Of a stretch of 64,000 nt of DNA, positions 24,661 through 33,840 are shown piece after piece (positions within the stretch are counted from its first letter, which is position 1; every line of letters begins with the position of its first letter). The DNA comes from Emticicia soli. GTDB lineage: Bacteria; Bacteroidota; Bacteroidia; Cytophagales; Spirosomataceae. The notes under the pieces were generated by a model. That model ran no database searches, was not told where the DNA came from, and was given only the letters and a program-made list of their open reading frames with translations. The stretch lies in contig NZ_JBBEWC010000001.1 of NCBI RefSeq assembly GCF_037860775.1, positions 186,001 through 250,000 on the forward strand, given 5' to 3'. A program made the position numbers and the translations under genes.

Positions 24661-24720
24661 ACAACCCCACACCCTAAATCCCTCTCCCCACCGTTGGAGA
24701 AGAACTGGGAATGGGGTGTT
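24661..24720. repeat. REP-like imperfect palindrome
   Basis: C-rich then G-rich 60-base element between the ThuA gene and the next gene: ACACCC and GGGTGT outer arms, AATCCC/GGGAAT, and TCTCC/GGAGA nearest the loop. Composition differs from its AT-rich surroundings and resembles widespread short palindromic repeats with CCTAAATCCCTCTCC. Only one copy is seen here. Confidence 0.5.
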
Positions 24721-24749
24721 TTCTACATAACACCTAATTTACTCTAATC

Positions 24750-27700
24750 ATGAAAATAAATATCAAAATATTGGTTGTTTTATTTGTCCTGACAGTATTT
24801 GCTATCAGTTCGTTTCAAACTACCCCGCCACCAACACTGAGCATTCAGAAGGATTCACATATTGCATTAATAGGTGGCAATTTAGGCTCAAGAATGATGA
24901 ATTACGGATTATTTGAAACCGAAATGCACGTTCGTTACCCCGATTATAACTTATATATACGTAATATGTGCGATGGTGGCGATACGCCGGGTTTCCGTCC
25001 ACATGCCAGCCGTAATGCGCCTTGGGCTTTTCCGGGAGCAGAAAAATTTCAGACCGAATATGCCAAGCCTTCTAAAAGCGAGGGGCATTTCGATAGCCCT
25101 GACCAATGGCTTACCCGTTTGAAAACTGATGTTATTATTGCTTTTTTCGGATACAGTGAATCGTTTTTTGGTAAAGCAAAACTTGATACTTACAAAGCCG
25201 AATTAGATGCTTTTATCAAATACACGCTCAATCAGAAATACAACGGCAAAAGTGCTCCACAACTGGTAATTGTTTCACCCATTGCTTTCGAAGACCTTAC
25301 AAGCAAATATGATTTACCCAATGGTGTGAAAGAAAACGCAAACCTGTTGTTATATACCAAGGCTATGAAAGAAGTAGCCGACCAGAATAATGTATTGTTT
25401 GTAGATGCGTTTACACCTTCTAAAAAATGGTATGATACTACAACAGAGTTCCTAACAATTGATGGCTCGCAACTCAATGAAAGAGGCTATAAAAAGCTGG
25501 CTGATTTATTGACAAATACTATTTTCGGGAAAGCCCCTGCGAAAGCCGAGGCTAACCGTAATATGATTTTGGCAGCAGTAAAGGAGAAAAACTGGATGTG
25601 GCACAACGACTACAAAATTCCGAACGGAGTACATGTGTATGGTCGTCGTTATAATCCGTTTGGCCCGGATAATTATCCTGCTGAAATCGAGAAGATTCGC
25701 CAAATGACCGATATTCGTGACAAAGCTGTCTGGTTGGCAGCAACAAAAGGCGAAAAAATGGATGTTGCAGCAGCCGATAAAGAAACCCGACAGCTACCTG
25801 CTGTAAAGACTAATTACAACCCCGAACAAAATGGCAGCTTACAGTACCTATATGGACAAGAGGCGCTGAGTAAACTCAAAGTACCGGAGGGATACAAAAT
25901 TGAACTATTTGCCTCAGAACAGGAATTCCCTGATTTAGCAAAACCGATGCAGATGTCATTTGATAATAAGGGCCGCCTATGGGTAGCTGTAATGCCGAGT
26001 TATCCGCACTACAAACCGGGCGATACAAAACCAAACGACAAAATACTGATATTTGAGGATACTAATAACGATGGTAAAGCTGATAAACAAATTGTTTTTG
26101 CTGACAGTCTACATCTGCCTTTAGGATTCGAAATCACCCACGAAGGTGTTTTTGTTTCACAGGGTACAAACTTTAAGCTTTTAACAGATACCAACGGTGA
26201 TGATAAAGCCGATAAAGAGGAAATTCTCCTAAGCGGATTCGATGACCACGATACACACCACAATAGCCATGCTTATACCGTTGACCCTTCGGGTGCTATT
26301 TACTCAGGTGAGGGCGTATTCTTGCATACCGATGTTGAAACTTCTTATGGTACTGTGCGTGCCACCAATGGTGGTTTTTACAGATACAGCCCACAATTGC
26401 GTAAATTAGAGCGTACGGCTCAATTATCAATTCCGAATCCTTGGGGAATTGCTTTTGATGAATGGGGACAACCGTTTTTTGCCGAAACCTCAAGCCCTGA
26501 CGTACGGTGGATGATGCCCGGCACAGTACTGCCTCGCTATGGTGAATTTACGCATAAAAGCATGCAATTGATAGAAAAAGACCACATGGTGCGCCCAACT
26601 TCGGGCTTAGAGTTTGTTTCAAGCCGCCATTTTCCTGATGAAGTTCAAGGCGATTTACTAATAAACAATACTATTGGCTTTTTAGGCACCAAAATGCATA
26701 GTATGGTTGATGATGGCACCGGATACAAGAGCAAACACCGCATGGATTTAATAGTAAGCGACGACCGCAACTTCCGTCCTGTAGATATGGAATTTGCTCC
26801 TGATGGCTCACTTTATGTAATTGACTGGCATAATATACTTATTGGCCACATGCAACACAATGCCCGTGACCCACTCCGTGACCACATGCATGGGCGTGTT
26901 TATCGAATCACCTACCCATCAAGACCCTTAGTAACACCTGCCAAAGTAGCCGGCGCAAGTGTAGAAACTTTGTTAGATAATCTGAAACTACCTGAGTACC
27001 GTACACGCTACCGTACACGTCGTGAACTAAGAGGCCGAAGCGCAGCCGAGGTACTACCTAAAATTACTAAATGGGTAGCGGCCTTAGATAAAACCGACCC
27101 ACGTTACGAACACCATGTGTTAGAAGCGCTATGGGTTAGCTGGGGGCTGAATAAAGTTGACCAGAAACTACTTCGCCAAATGCTGAAAGCCAAAGATTAC
27201 CACGTAAGAGCAGCAGCCGTTGAAGTATTGCGCTTTACAGGCCATCAGGTGCCCGACCAAGCCGCATTATTGATGCAAGCCGTACGTGACGAAAACAGCA
27301 GAGTACGTTTAGATGCCATTGTGGCGGCCTCATGGATTGGTAAAGAAAAAGGCTTGCCGATTCTGGCAGAAGCCAAAAAGAAACCACTAGACGACTGGAT
27401 GATTCATGCCTACGAAACAGCAGTGGCGCACCTGAGTGATATGCCTGTAAAAAAAGCAAAAGAAGTAGCTGAAAAATCAACTTTGAAAGGCACAGACCTT
27501 GAATTATTTAATATCGGTAAAGCTATTTATGCCAAAGAAGGATATTGCACAACTTGCCATCAGGCAGATGGAAAAGGGCTGACAGCCTCGGGTTTTCCTC
27601 CGCTAGCTGGTACGCCTTGGGTAGTAGGTAATGAAGAGCGTGCTATCAAAATTGTATTGAAAGGATTACTGGGACCAATAGAAGTAAACGGCAAAAAATA

Positions 27701-27908
27701 TCCGGGACAAGTACCTATGACTCCGTTTGAAGGCTTATTAAACGATAAAGAAGTAGCCGCAGTATTAACTTATGTGCGTAACTCCTTTGGTAATAAAGCC
27801 CCTGCCATACAAGCAGATAAAGTAAAAGCAGTAAGGACAGCCTTGAAAAATCAGAAAGAGATTTATAATGCTTCAAAGCTACTGGCCGAACATCCCTTAG
27901 AAAAATAA
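24750..27908 (+). CDS. Secreted multidomain protein: SGNH, beta-propeller dehydrogenase-like, HEAT repeats, cytochrome c
   Basis: 1052 residues with an N-terminal signal/anchor (MKINIKILVVLFVLTVFAI). About 30-270 is an SGNH/GDSL-like domain (ALIGGNLGSRMMNYGLFE; FFGYSESFFG; FVDAFTPSK) whose usual nucleophilic Ser is not obvious. About 370-740 is the propeller of the membrane-bound-dehydrogenase type (EGYKIELFASEQEFPDLAKP; MQMSFDNKGRLWVAVMPSYP). About 790-910 resembles HEAT repeats. The C-terminus is a class I cytochrome c with heme motif CTTCH at 933-937 and a probable Met ligand in VPMTPFEG. The layout is that of periplasmic heme-binding proteins common in Planctomycetes and Bacteroidetes; likely sugar oxidation with electron transfer, substrate unknown. 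Confidence 0.88.
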   Translation: MKINIKILVVLFVLTVFAISSFQTTPPPTLSIQKDSHIALIGGNLGSRMMNYGLFETEMHVRYPDYNLYIRNMCDGGDTPGFRPHASRNAPWAFPGAEKFQTEYAKPSKSEGHFDSPDQWLTRLKTDVIIAFFGYSESFFGKAKLDTYKAELDAFIKYTLNQKYNGKSAPQLVIVSPIAFEDLTSKYDLPNGVKENANLLLYTKAMKEVADQNNVLFVDAFTPSKKWYDTTTEFLTIDGSQLNERGYKKLADLLTNTIFGKAPAKAEANRNMILAAVKEKNWMWHNDYKIPNGVHVYGRRYNPFGPDNYPAEIEKIRQMTDIRDKAVWLAATKGEKMDVAAADKETRQLPAVKTNYNPEQNGSLQYLYGQEALSKLKVPEGYKIELFASEQEFPDLAKPMQMSFDNKGRLWVAVMPSYPHYKPGDTKPNDKILIFEDTNNDGKADKQIVFADSLHLPLGFEITHEGVFVSQGTNFKLLTDTNGDDKADKEEILLSGFDDHDTHHNSHAYTVDPSGAIYSGEGVFLHTDVETSYGTVRATNGGFYRYSPQLRKLERTAQLSIPNPWGIAFDEWGQPFFAETSSPDVRWMMPGTVLPRYGEFTHKSMQLIEKDHMVRPTSGLEFVSSRHFPDEVQGDLLINNTIGFLGTKMHSMVDDGTGYKSKHRMDLIVSDDRNFRPVDMEFAPDGSLYVIDWHNILIGHMQHNARDPLRDHMHGRVYRITYPSRPLVTPAKVAGASVETLLDNLKLPEYRTRYRTRRELRGRSAAEVLPKITKWVAALDKTDPRYEHHVLEALWVSWGLNKVDQKLLRQMLKAKDYHVRAAAVEVLRFTGHQVPDQAALLMQAVRDENSRVRLDAIVAASWIGKEKGLPILAEAKKKPLDDWMIHAYETAVAHLSDMPVKKAKEVAEKSTLKGTDLELFNIGKAIYAKEGYCTTCHQADGKGLTASGFPPLAGTPWVVGNEERAIKIVLKGLLGPIEVNGKKYPGQVPMTPFEGLLNDKEVAAVLTYVRNSFGNKAPAIQADKVKAVRTALKNQKEIYNASKLLAEHPLEK

Positions 27909-27932
27909 AAGACGTCTGTCTTTATTACATTC

Positions 27933-27974
27933 TACCTCGGTAAATTTTATAAGATTTGCCGAGGTATTTTTTTT
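27933..27974 (+). terminator. Intrinsic terminator after the cytochrome c fusion gene
   Basis: 13-bp stem with one G-T pair (27933-27945 with 27954-27966), 8-base loop, then eight T. Confidence 0.88.
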
Positions 27975-28004
27975 ATTCGTAATTTGCTCTAAAAATCTGT
28001 CGGA

Positions 28005-29165
28005 ATGTTGCCTTCTCTGCCAATAAAAATTGATTTATTCGCTATTATTATACTGCTAGGAGTAGTACAGGGCTTCTTTTTGGCTTTTTTCTTTCTTACT
28101 ACCAAAAAAGGCAATAAGGTAGCACATCGGTACTTAGGTTTGTTTTTGTTTTCAATGGCTTTTGCCATTACCGAGGTTTTATTGGGCTATACAAATTACA
28201 CCTTTCAGACGCTGTATCTGGTGGATATGGCTGAGCCACTTAATTTTACAGTTGCTCCGCTTTCATTTTTATATATCCAAACCTATATTACCGAGCGCTT
28301 TACTAAATCACAATTACTGCACTTTATTCCATTTTTTGCGTATCTTATCTATATGTCGGTCTTGTTTTATCCCCTACCCGACACCCATCATTATAACTCA
28401 TATCTTTACGCCTTCCACCCCGAAATGACTAGAGTACATTGTGATTATACTGAAAAAGAGTGGTACTATTTCTTTAAACACCATGTGAATGATTTAATGT
28501 TTGCACACATGGTTGTATATACGTTGGCTAGCTTCTATATCGTTTTCAAAGCCTTTAAAAAAGAAGGCTTAAAACTTAGCTCTAATCAGCATACCAAGTT
28601 AAGCTGGGCGCGCAATCAGTCTGTTTCATTGGCTTCTATTGTTGTTATCTTTCTTGTTGTAAAACGCACTTTTATTCATGATTTAGGCGACCATATTCTG
28701 GCAGGACATATCACACTCATTATCTATGCCATTTCATTTTCGGTTATTAGCCGCTCAAAATTCTTTCATGATGAGCAACAGGTAAAGCCTACAAAGAAAT
28801 ACGAGAAATCATCGCTCACAAGCGATATTCAGGATAACACGCTTAGTAAACTAACCGAATTAATGGAAACCGAAAAGCCTTTTCTGAATGCTTCGTTTTC
28901 ATTACCTACGCTTGCAAAAATGCTGGCAATTTCGCCACACCATCTTTCCCAGATTCTGAACGAAAAAATAGGGCAGAGTTTTTTCGACTACATCGCCGCT
29001 TATCGAATCAGAGAAGCTCAACAATTATTATCGTCTCCAGAAAATGCCCACATCAAAATTGAAGAAATTGCCGAAATGGTGGGTTATAATTCAAAGTCGG
29101 CCTTTAATACTTCTTTCAAAAAAATCGTTGGCCAAACGCCTTCACAGTTCAGAATACTCAAGTAA
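28005..29165 (+). CDS. Membrane-embedded AraC-family transcription regulator (7TM-HTH)
   Basis: 386 residues. The first ~260 form about seven hydrophobic segments (starting IDLFAIIILLGVVQGFFLAF), and the last ~100 are an AraC-type double helix-turn-helix (FSLPTLAKMLAISPHHLSQI; IKIEEIAEMVGYNSKSAF; KKIVGQTPSQFRIL). This fusion is typical of Bacteroidetes and suggests a sensor that binds DNA from the membrane. It lies directly before an acyltransferase-3 gene on the same strand (106 bases), which is its likeliest target. Signal unknown. Confidence 0.92.
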   Translation: MLPSLPIKIDLFAIIILLGVVQGFFLAFFFLTTKKGNKVAHRYLGLFLFSMAFAITEVLLGYTNYTFQTLYLVDMAEPLNFTVAPLSFLYIQTYITERFTKSQLLHFIPFFAYLIYMSVLFYPLPDTHHYNSYLYAFHPEMTRVHCDYTEKEWYYFFKHHVNDLMFAHMVVYTLASFYIVFKAFKKEGLKLSSNQHTKLSWARNQSVSLASIVVIFLVVKRTFIHDLGDHILAGHITLIIYAISFSVISRSKFFHDEQQVKPTKKYEKSSLTSDIQDNTLSKLTELMETEKPFLNASFSLPTLAKMLAISPHHLSQILNEKIGQSFFDYIAAYRIREAQQLLSSPENAHIKIEEIAEMVGYNSKSAFNTSFKKIVGQTPSQFRILK

Positions 29166-29271
29166 ACGGCAATTCTTACGTTCTTTCTTATCGGCTCGAA
29201 CGCCATGCTTATCGGCAAAGGCTTTTGTTGGCTACAGGTTCATCTACTTTTGTGGCATCATTTAAACAATA

Positions 29272-30450
29272 ATGCACAAAATAATGGAACCTATTACTAA
29301 AACACCAGTTACACAGATTGCTACCTCAAAACGCCAGTATTATATAGACTGGATTCGGGTGTTGGCTTTCTGCATTCTTATTTTTTTCCATAGCGGTATG
29401 TTCTTTGTCAGTTGGGGCTGGCATGTAAAAAACAATGTCATTAACCATACAATGGAGTACCCGATGGAATGGCTGCACTTGTGGCGCTTACCCCTCCTAT
29501 TCTTTATTTCGGGTGTTGGTGTGAGCTTTGCCATGAAATCTCGCACGGGTTGGCAGTTTATAGGCGAGCGTACCAAAAGATTATTACTTCCACTTGTATT
29601 TGGTATGTTTATTATTGTGCCACCTCAAATCTATTTTGAGCGCCTGCAAAGAGGGCAGTTCAGCGGCTCATATCTTGATTTTTATCACAACGTATTTCAG
29701 TTTATACCTTATCCAAAAGGAGATTTTTCTTGGCATCACTTGTGGTTTGTAGCCTATTTGTGGATTTTCTCTTTGCTGGCTACGCCCCTGTTTTTATGGC
29801 TAAAATCAGACAATGCGAAAAAGATGGTAGCAGTCGTGAAAAAGCAATTCTCAAATATCTTGGGGGTATTACTACTAAGTGTGATTCCGATGATAATTTA
29901 TTGGACGCTTAAAGCAAAATGGCCTGTTGAAAACAACCTTATTTCTGATTGGTACAATTTTACCTTATCTTTTACTATCTTTATTTATGGTTATCTGATA
30001 GGCACAAATCAGAAAATATGGGATGTGATGGAGAAATACAGAGTTCCGCTTGGAGTTGTTGGAACGTTTATCTGTATATCCCGTATTTCGTTTGATGCCC
30101 TTGTGGGAAGTATTCCTGAAGAATTACCTTTTATGTCATTAATCAATGGGTTCCTGACCATGATTAGCCTCTGGACAACCATCCTGGCTATTTGTGGCTT
30201 TGCAAAGCATTACCTCAATTTCAAAAACAACTTCTTAACTTATAGCACCGAAGCCGTTTATCCGTTTTATATTTTGCATCAGACTATTACAGTAGCTATT
30301 GGCTTTCATATTGCTGACTGGGATTTGAATGTATGGCTAAAGCTAATTATACTATCGCTAGGTACATTTGCTTTTAGCTTATTTATCTATCATTTTCTTA
30401 TTCGCCCGTTCAATTTTATGCGCTTATTGTTTGGTTTGAAAAGTAAATAG
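29272..30450 (+). CDS. Acyltransferase family 3 (OafA/MdoC-like) membrane protein
   Basis: 392-residue multispanning protein of acyltransferase family 3. The family start is RQYYIDWIRVLAFCILIFFH, where the Arg/Asp-rich first helix and the His in FFHSGMFF are typical of the active site. About ten hydrophobic segments follow, with RTKRLLLPLVFGMF in the cytoplasmic loop. Such proteins acetylate or succinylate surface or periplasmic sugars. A second in-frame Met lies at residue 5. Downstream of the AraC-type membrane regulator. Substrate unknown. Confidence 0.9.
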   Translation: MHKIMEPITKTPVTQIATSKRQYYIDWIRVLAFCILIFFHSGMFFVSWGWHVKNNVINHTMEYPMEWLHLWRLPLLFFISGVGVSFAMKSRTGWQFIGERTKRLLLPLVFGMFIIVPPQIYFERLQRGQFSGSYLDFYHNVFQFIPYPKGDFSWHHLWFVAYLWIFSLLATPLFLWLKSDNAKKMVAVVKKQFSNILGVLLLSVIPMIIYWTLKAKWPVENNLISDWYNFTLSFTIFIYGYLIGTNQKIWDVMEKYRVPLGVVGTFICISRISFDALVGSIPEELPFMSLINGFLTMISLWTTILAICGFAKHYLNFKNNFLTYSTEAVYPFYILHQTITVAIGFHIADWDLNVWLKLIILSLGTFAFSLFIYHFLIRPFNFMRLLFGLKSK

Positions 30451-30529
30451 AATTCTTTAAAAAATATAGATAAAAAAACAAAAAAGGTTGCTCAGCTTAT
30501 TTTTAGGGTTTAAATTTGTTGAGCACCTG

Positions 30530-30537
30530 TATTTTTG
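30530..30537 (+). promoter_or_regulatory. -7 box for the TlpA-like/redoxin pair
   Basis: TATTTTTG, about 89 bases before the ATG at 30626. No TTG at ideal spacing. Confidence 0.35.
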
Positions 30538-30625
30538 GTTTTAGCCTATTCGTTTCTACCCCAATAAAATATCTCAGATTTACCGACGTTTTTTCATTAT
30601 AAATTCACTAGAAAACCCTTTTTCT

Positions 30626-31126
30626 ATGCTGAAAAAAAATAAAAAAGTACGCCTATTTCTATTAGGTTTCTTTCTTTGCTCGGCTTATTGGGTATCGGCA
30701 CAAAACGTGCAGGCTATTAAGTATCCGGCCTTAGAAAGGCTAATCAAATCATCGAACAATACAGTGTTGGTAGTTAATTTCTGGGCTACTTGGTGTAAGC
30801 CTTGTGTTGAAGAACTGCCCCACTTTGAAAAACTCAACACCAAATACGCCAATAAAAATGTAAAAGTAGTTTTGATTAACCTTGATGCCGCCGCCGACCT
30901 CAACACCAAAGTAAAGCCTTTTGTGGCAAAGAATAATATCAAATCAAGCACTTATCTTTTAGATGAACCCGATTATAATACCTGGATAGATTTGGTATCA
31001 GCCGATTGGTCAGGGTCTCTGCCATTTACCTTGATTGTTGGAGCAGACAATAAAACTCGAAAAATATTTGAAGAGCCACTTAACGAAACTCAACTGGAAA
31101 GTGCCCTAAAGCCTTTTCTGAATTGA
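30626..31126 (+). CDS. Exported TlpA-like thioredoxin-domain protein
   Basis: 166 residues with a signal peptide (LFLLGFFLCSAYWVSAQ after a very basic start). The thioredoxin domain shows VVNFWATWCKPCVEELPHFE, a WCKPC active site of the TlpA/ResA type, used for thiol reduction in the periplasm, for example in cytochrome c maturation. The cis-Pro is in SGSLPFTLIVGADNKTRK. It is followed after 15 bases by a second thioredoxin-fold gene, so the two form an operon. A link to the cytochrome c protein upstream is possible but not shown. Confidence 0.9.
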   Translation: MLKKNKKVRLFLLGFFLCSAYWVSAQNVQAIKYPALERLIKSSNNTVLVVNFWATWCKPCVEELPHFEKLNTKYANKNVKVVLINLDAAADLNTKVKPFVAKNNIKSSTYLLDEPDYNTWIDLVSADWSGSLPFTLIVGADNKTRKIFEEPLNETQLESALKPFLN

Positions 31127-31165
31127 TAGATTCTTTATTTAATGTTTAACACAATTTTGAAATTT

Positions 31166-31780
31166 ATGAAAAAAACAATTTTTCTTAGCATGGCCGGAGC
31201 ACTCTTTTTTGTGCTTAGCAGTTTCATTCTACCAGCCGATGGCTATAAGGTAGGCGACAAAGTGATGGTTTTCAACCTGAAAAACATTGATAATAAAATG
31301 GTAGCTCTCGGGCAAGATGCCTCAGCCAAAGGATACATTATAGTATTTACCTGCAATACCTGCCCTGTAGCACAAGCTTACGAAGAACGTATGCTGGATT
31401 TAAACAAAACTTATGCGCCAAAAGGCTTTCCGGTTATTGCCATTAATGCCAATGATGAAAAGCGTTCGCCAGGCGATAGTTTTGCACAAATGAAAGAAAG
31501 AGCTAAAAGTAATAATTATGGCTTCCCATATTTGTTAGACGAAACGCAGGAAGTAGCTAAAACTTATGGAGCAAAAAGTACCCCGACGGTTTATTTGGTA
31601 AAACGTGAAGGTAATGATTTTGTACTGGCGTATCATGGCGCTATTGATAATAACTCAAACGATGCCTCAGCAGCTAATGTGCATTATGTAAAACAAGCCA
31701 TTGATGCCCTATTAGCCAACAAGCCTGTGGAAATAACCTCAGCTAAAGCAATTGGTTGTGGTATTAAATGGAAAATGTAA
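31166..31780 (+). CDS. Exported redoxin/thioredoxin-fold protein with CNTC site
   Basis: 204 residues from the ATG at 31166 (a frame also opens at 31142, but MKKTIFLSMAGALFFVLSSF is a clean signal peptide). The AhpC/TSA-redoxin fold carries IVFTCNTCPVAQAYEERM, so the active Cys pair is CNTC, then GFPVIAINANDEKRSPGDSF and the cis-Pro in KSTPTVYLVKREG. This subgroup is common in Bacteroidetes and Planctomycetes and is annotated as thioredoxin-family or alkyl hydroperoxide reductase-like; activity unproven. Second gene of the pair with the TlpA-like protein. Confidence 0.88.
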   Translation: MKKTIFLSMAGALFFVLSSFILPADGYKVGDKVMVFNLKNIDNKMVALGQDASAKGYIIVFTCNTCPVAQAYEERMLDLNKTYAPKGFPVIAINANDEKRSPGDSFAQMKERAKSNNYGFPYLLDETQEVAKTYGAKSTPTVYLVKREGNDFVLAYHGAIDNNSNDASAANVHYVKQAIDALLANKPVEITSAKAIGCGIKWKM

Positions 31781-31808
31781 TAAGTACGTTTCAACGTATA
31801 AATCAAAA

Positions 31809-31842
31809 GAGGCTTAGAGCAGGTTTATCCACTTTAAGCCTC
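31809..31842 (-). terminator. Terminator of the DUF1080 gene
   Basis: 8-bp stem (31809-31816 with 31835-31842); on the minus strand it is followed by TTTTGATTT. May also stop the plus-strand redoxin unit. Confidence 0.65.
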
Positions 31843-31865
31843 GTTGCTCTCTGAAAATATAATTC

Positions 31866-32525
31866 TTACAACTCTCTGATTCTCATGTTTCTGAATGAAA
31901 CACTATCGCCGTGGTCTTGTAAGGCAATTTTGCCTTTTGCATGAGGTTTGGCATACTCCCACTCAGGGAATTTACTTTTAGCCACCATAGCTATCCAATC
32001 GGTGCTACCATATTCATATTCTACTACTTTTTCGCCATTCAGCCAATGTTCAACGTGGCCGTCTTTTACAATAATCTTGCCTTTGTTCCATTGTCCGGCT
32101 GGTTTCACAATCGTAAAATCTTTAGGCGGTTGCAAATCATAGTTAGCCGCTGTTTTCTGCGTGTCTTTCAGCTTTGCAGGGTAATTCTGGTCGTCGATAA
32201 TCTGATATTCAGGCCCCGACATATAGCTGGCTTTTTGCTCAGGCGTTTCTATCACTTTATAAATTACACCACTATTACCTTTAGGTGCTGCTTTAAAGTC
32301 AAATTCAAGCTCAAAATTTTCATACTCTTTGTCCGTCACAATATCGCCGCTGCCGCCTTTAGTCATTAAAATGCCATCTTTTACTTCCCAGCCCTTTACT
32401 TCTGTAGAGTGCCAGTTATGCCAGCCTTTTGTGGTTTTGCCATCGAATATTTTTATCCATTTTCCTTTTTGTGCCGAAGCATCTATGGCACAAATAGCTA
32501 ACGCAAGAATCAATATTTTTTTCAT
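31866..32525 (-). CDS. Secreted DUF1080 (3-keto-disaccharide hydrolase-like) protein
   Basis: 219 residues: signal peptide MKKILILALAICAIDASAQ and then one DUF1080 domain, a concanavalin-like beta-sandwich. Blocks: IKIFDGKTTKGWHNWHS at the start, FELEFDFKAAPKGNSGVIYK, YMSGPEYQIIDDQNYP and the closing IALQDHGDSVSFRNMRIREL. The family is named for 3-keto-glucoside/disaccharide hydrolysis, so it may work on 3-oxidised sugars in the periplasm, which would fit the dehydrogenase-like and ThuA-like genes in this region. Single gene, 52 bases downstream of the HGSNAT-like gene on the same strand. Confidence 0.92.
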   Translation of the reverse strand: MKKILILALAICAIDASAQKGKWIKIFDGKTTKGWHNWHSTEVKGWEVKDGILMTKGGSGDIVTDKEYENFELEFDFKAAPKGNSGVIYKVIETPEQKASYMSGPEYQIIDDQNYPAKLKDTQKTAANYDLQPPKDFTIVKPAGQWNKGKIIVKDGHVEHWLNGEKVVEYEYGSTDWIAMVAKSKFPEWEYAKPHAKGKIALQDHGDSVSFRNMRIREL

Positions 32526-32577
32526 TGTAAATAAGAAGGTTGATATACGGTGAAAATTATGGTACTAAGAAACGAAA

Positions 32578-33840
32578 TTAAACTTTAAAAATCAGTTTTC
32601 GTCGGTAAAAATAAAGCAGAATAACAAACCATATTAATAAGTAAACCAAAGCCCCCGCCAATGAAGCATTTTTAGGTTCGCTAAAGAATGGAACAATGCC
32701 ATATTGATAAAGCCACTCTGTTAAACCCATGCTACCTGCTGCATCACCTACCGGAATTTGAATCATATTCAGTACACGGGGAATAATGCCCGAAAAGAAA
32801 AACACAACCATCGGGTTTACACCAAAAATCACAAAGGGTTTAGTCCAGAAATCGAAACGAATCACATCTATCAGAAAATACAATATGCCCAGTAGTAATA
32901 ATGCCCAACCAGCGGTGTATAATACAAAGGTGCTTGTCCAGAGTGCTTTGTTTATTGGAAACACCAATCCCCAGATAAAGCCTAGAGCAACGCCAGCCAC
33001 GCCTGCACCAATCAGGTAAACAGGCTTCTTATTTTTATCCGTTTTATTAGTCAAAAATGTACCGGTGAGTAAGCCCGCAATACCCGTTGCAATGGCAGGA
33101 AAAGTGCTGAGAAGACCCTCGGGGTCCCAGATTTTAGAAGTAGCCCATAGGTGTCCGGGCAATAAATAGTTATCGAGCCAAGCGGCCAGATTCGTGCCTT
33201 TTTCTACATTAGCTTCTCCAAAGCCAGGCACAGGTACGAGGGTCATAAGTGCCCAATAGCCAAACAAACACACCAGGCCGATAACAATCTGGGTAGTGGT
33301 ATTGGTAGTAGCATACAAAATAGATATTATCAAGTACACAACAGCAATACGCTGCAATACGCCCGGAATACGAACATTCTTGAAGTTGTCAAGCCCGAAT
33401 GCCATAGCAAGCATTAAAACAAATAAGCCAATGGCTATAAAAAACTGTTTTCGTTTATCATAGTCGCCCAATAAAGCCATTGTAATAAGAACCGTGAAAA
33501 CCAGACGAATGAGCATCAACGGGACACCGTCTAAAGAACCTATATGTATCTTGGAAAAGAAATTCAGAAATAAACCTAACAGAAAAATCCGTAGCGTTCG
33601 GGTTATGATACGTTCAAAAGTAGATGCATCAAATCTTTTGATAGGCATTGATAGTACCGCCGAAATACCAACTACGAACAAAAAGAAAGGAAACACCAAA
33701 TCGGTAGGTGTACAGCCATGCCATTCGGCGTGCTCAAGTGGTGAATAAAGATTGCCCCAATCGCCGGGATTATTTACAATAGTCATAAGCATGATGGTCA
33801 TGCCTCTAAAAACATCAAGCGACGTAAGGCGTTGTTTCAT
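32578..33840 (-). CDS. HGSNAT/DUF5009-like multispanning acyltransferase
   Basis: 420 residues, about ten to eleven membrane segments. The opening RLTSLDVFRGMTIMLMTIVN, then EHAEWHGCTPTDLVFPFFLF, is the signature of the heparan-alpha-glucosaminide N-acetyltransferase (HGSNAT/YeiB-like, DUF5009) group; the His in AEWHGC corresponds to the proposed catalytic His. These enzymes acetylate amino sugars across a membrane. FDFWTKPFVIFGVNPMVVFF and the late LVYLLIWFVILLYFYRRKL fit too. It may be cotranscribed with the DUF1080 gene downstream. Substrate is inferred only at family level. Confidence 0.9.
   Translation of the reverse strand: MKQRLTSLDVFRGMTIMLMTIVNNPGDWGNLYSPLEHAEWHGCTPTDLVFPFFLFVVGISAVLSMPIKRFDASTFERIITRTLRIFLLGLFLNFFSKIHIGSLDGVPLMLIRLVFTVLITMALLGDYDKRKQFFIAIGLFVLMLAMAFGLDNFKNVRIPGVLQRIAVVYLIISILYATTNTTTQIVIGLVCLFGYWALMTLVPVPGFGEANVEKGTNLAAWLDNYLLPGHLWATSKIWDPEGLLSTFPAIATGIAGLLTGTFLTNKTDKNKKPVYLIGAGVAGVALGFIWGLVFPINKALWTSTFVLYTAGWALLLLGILYFLIDVIRFDFWTKPFVIFGVNPMVVFFFSGIIPRVLNMIQIPVGDAAGSMGLTEWLYQYGIVPFFSEPKNASLAGALVYLLIWFVILLYFYRRKLIFKV

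Noticed and set aside
31941..32369. 142-codon plus-strand frame opposite the DUF1080 gene
   Set aside because: Antisense shadow; the minus-strand gene has a signal peptide and full domain.
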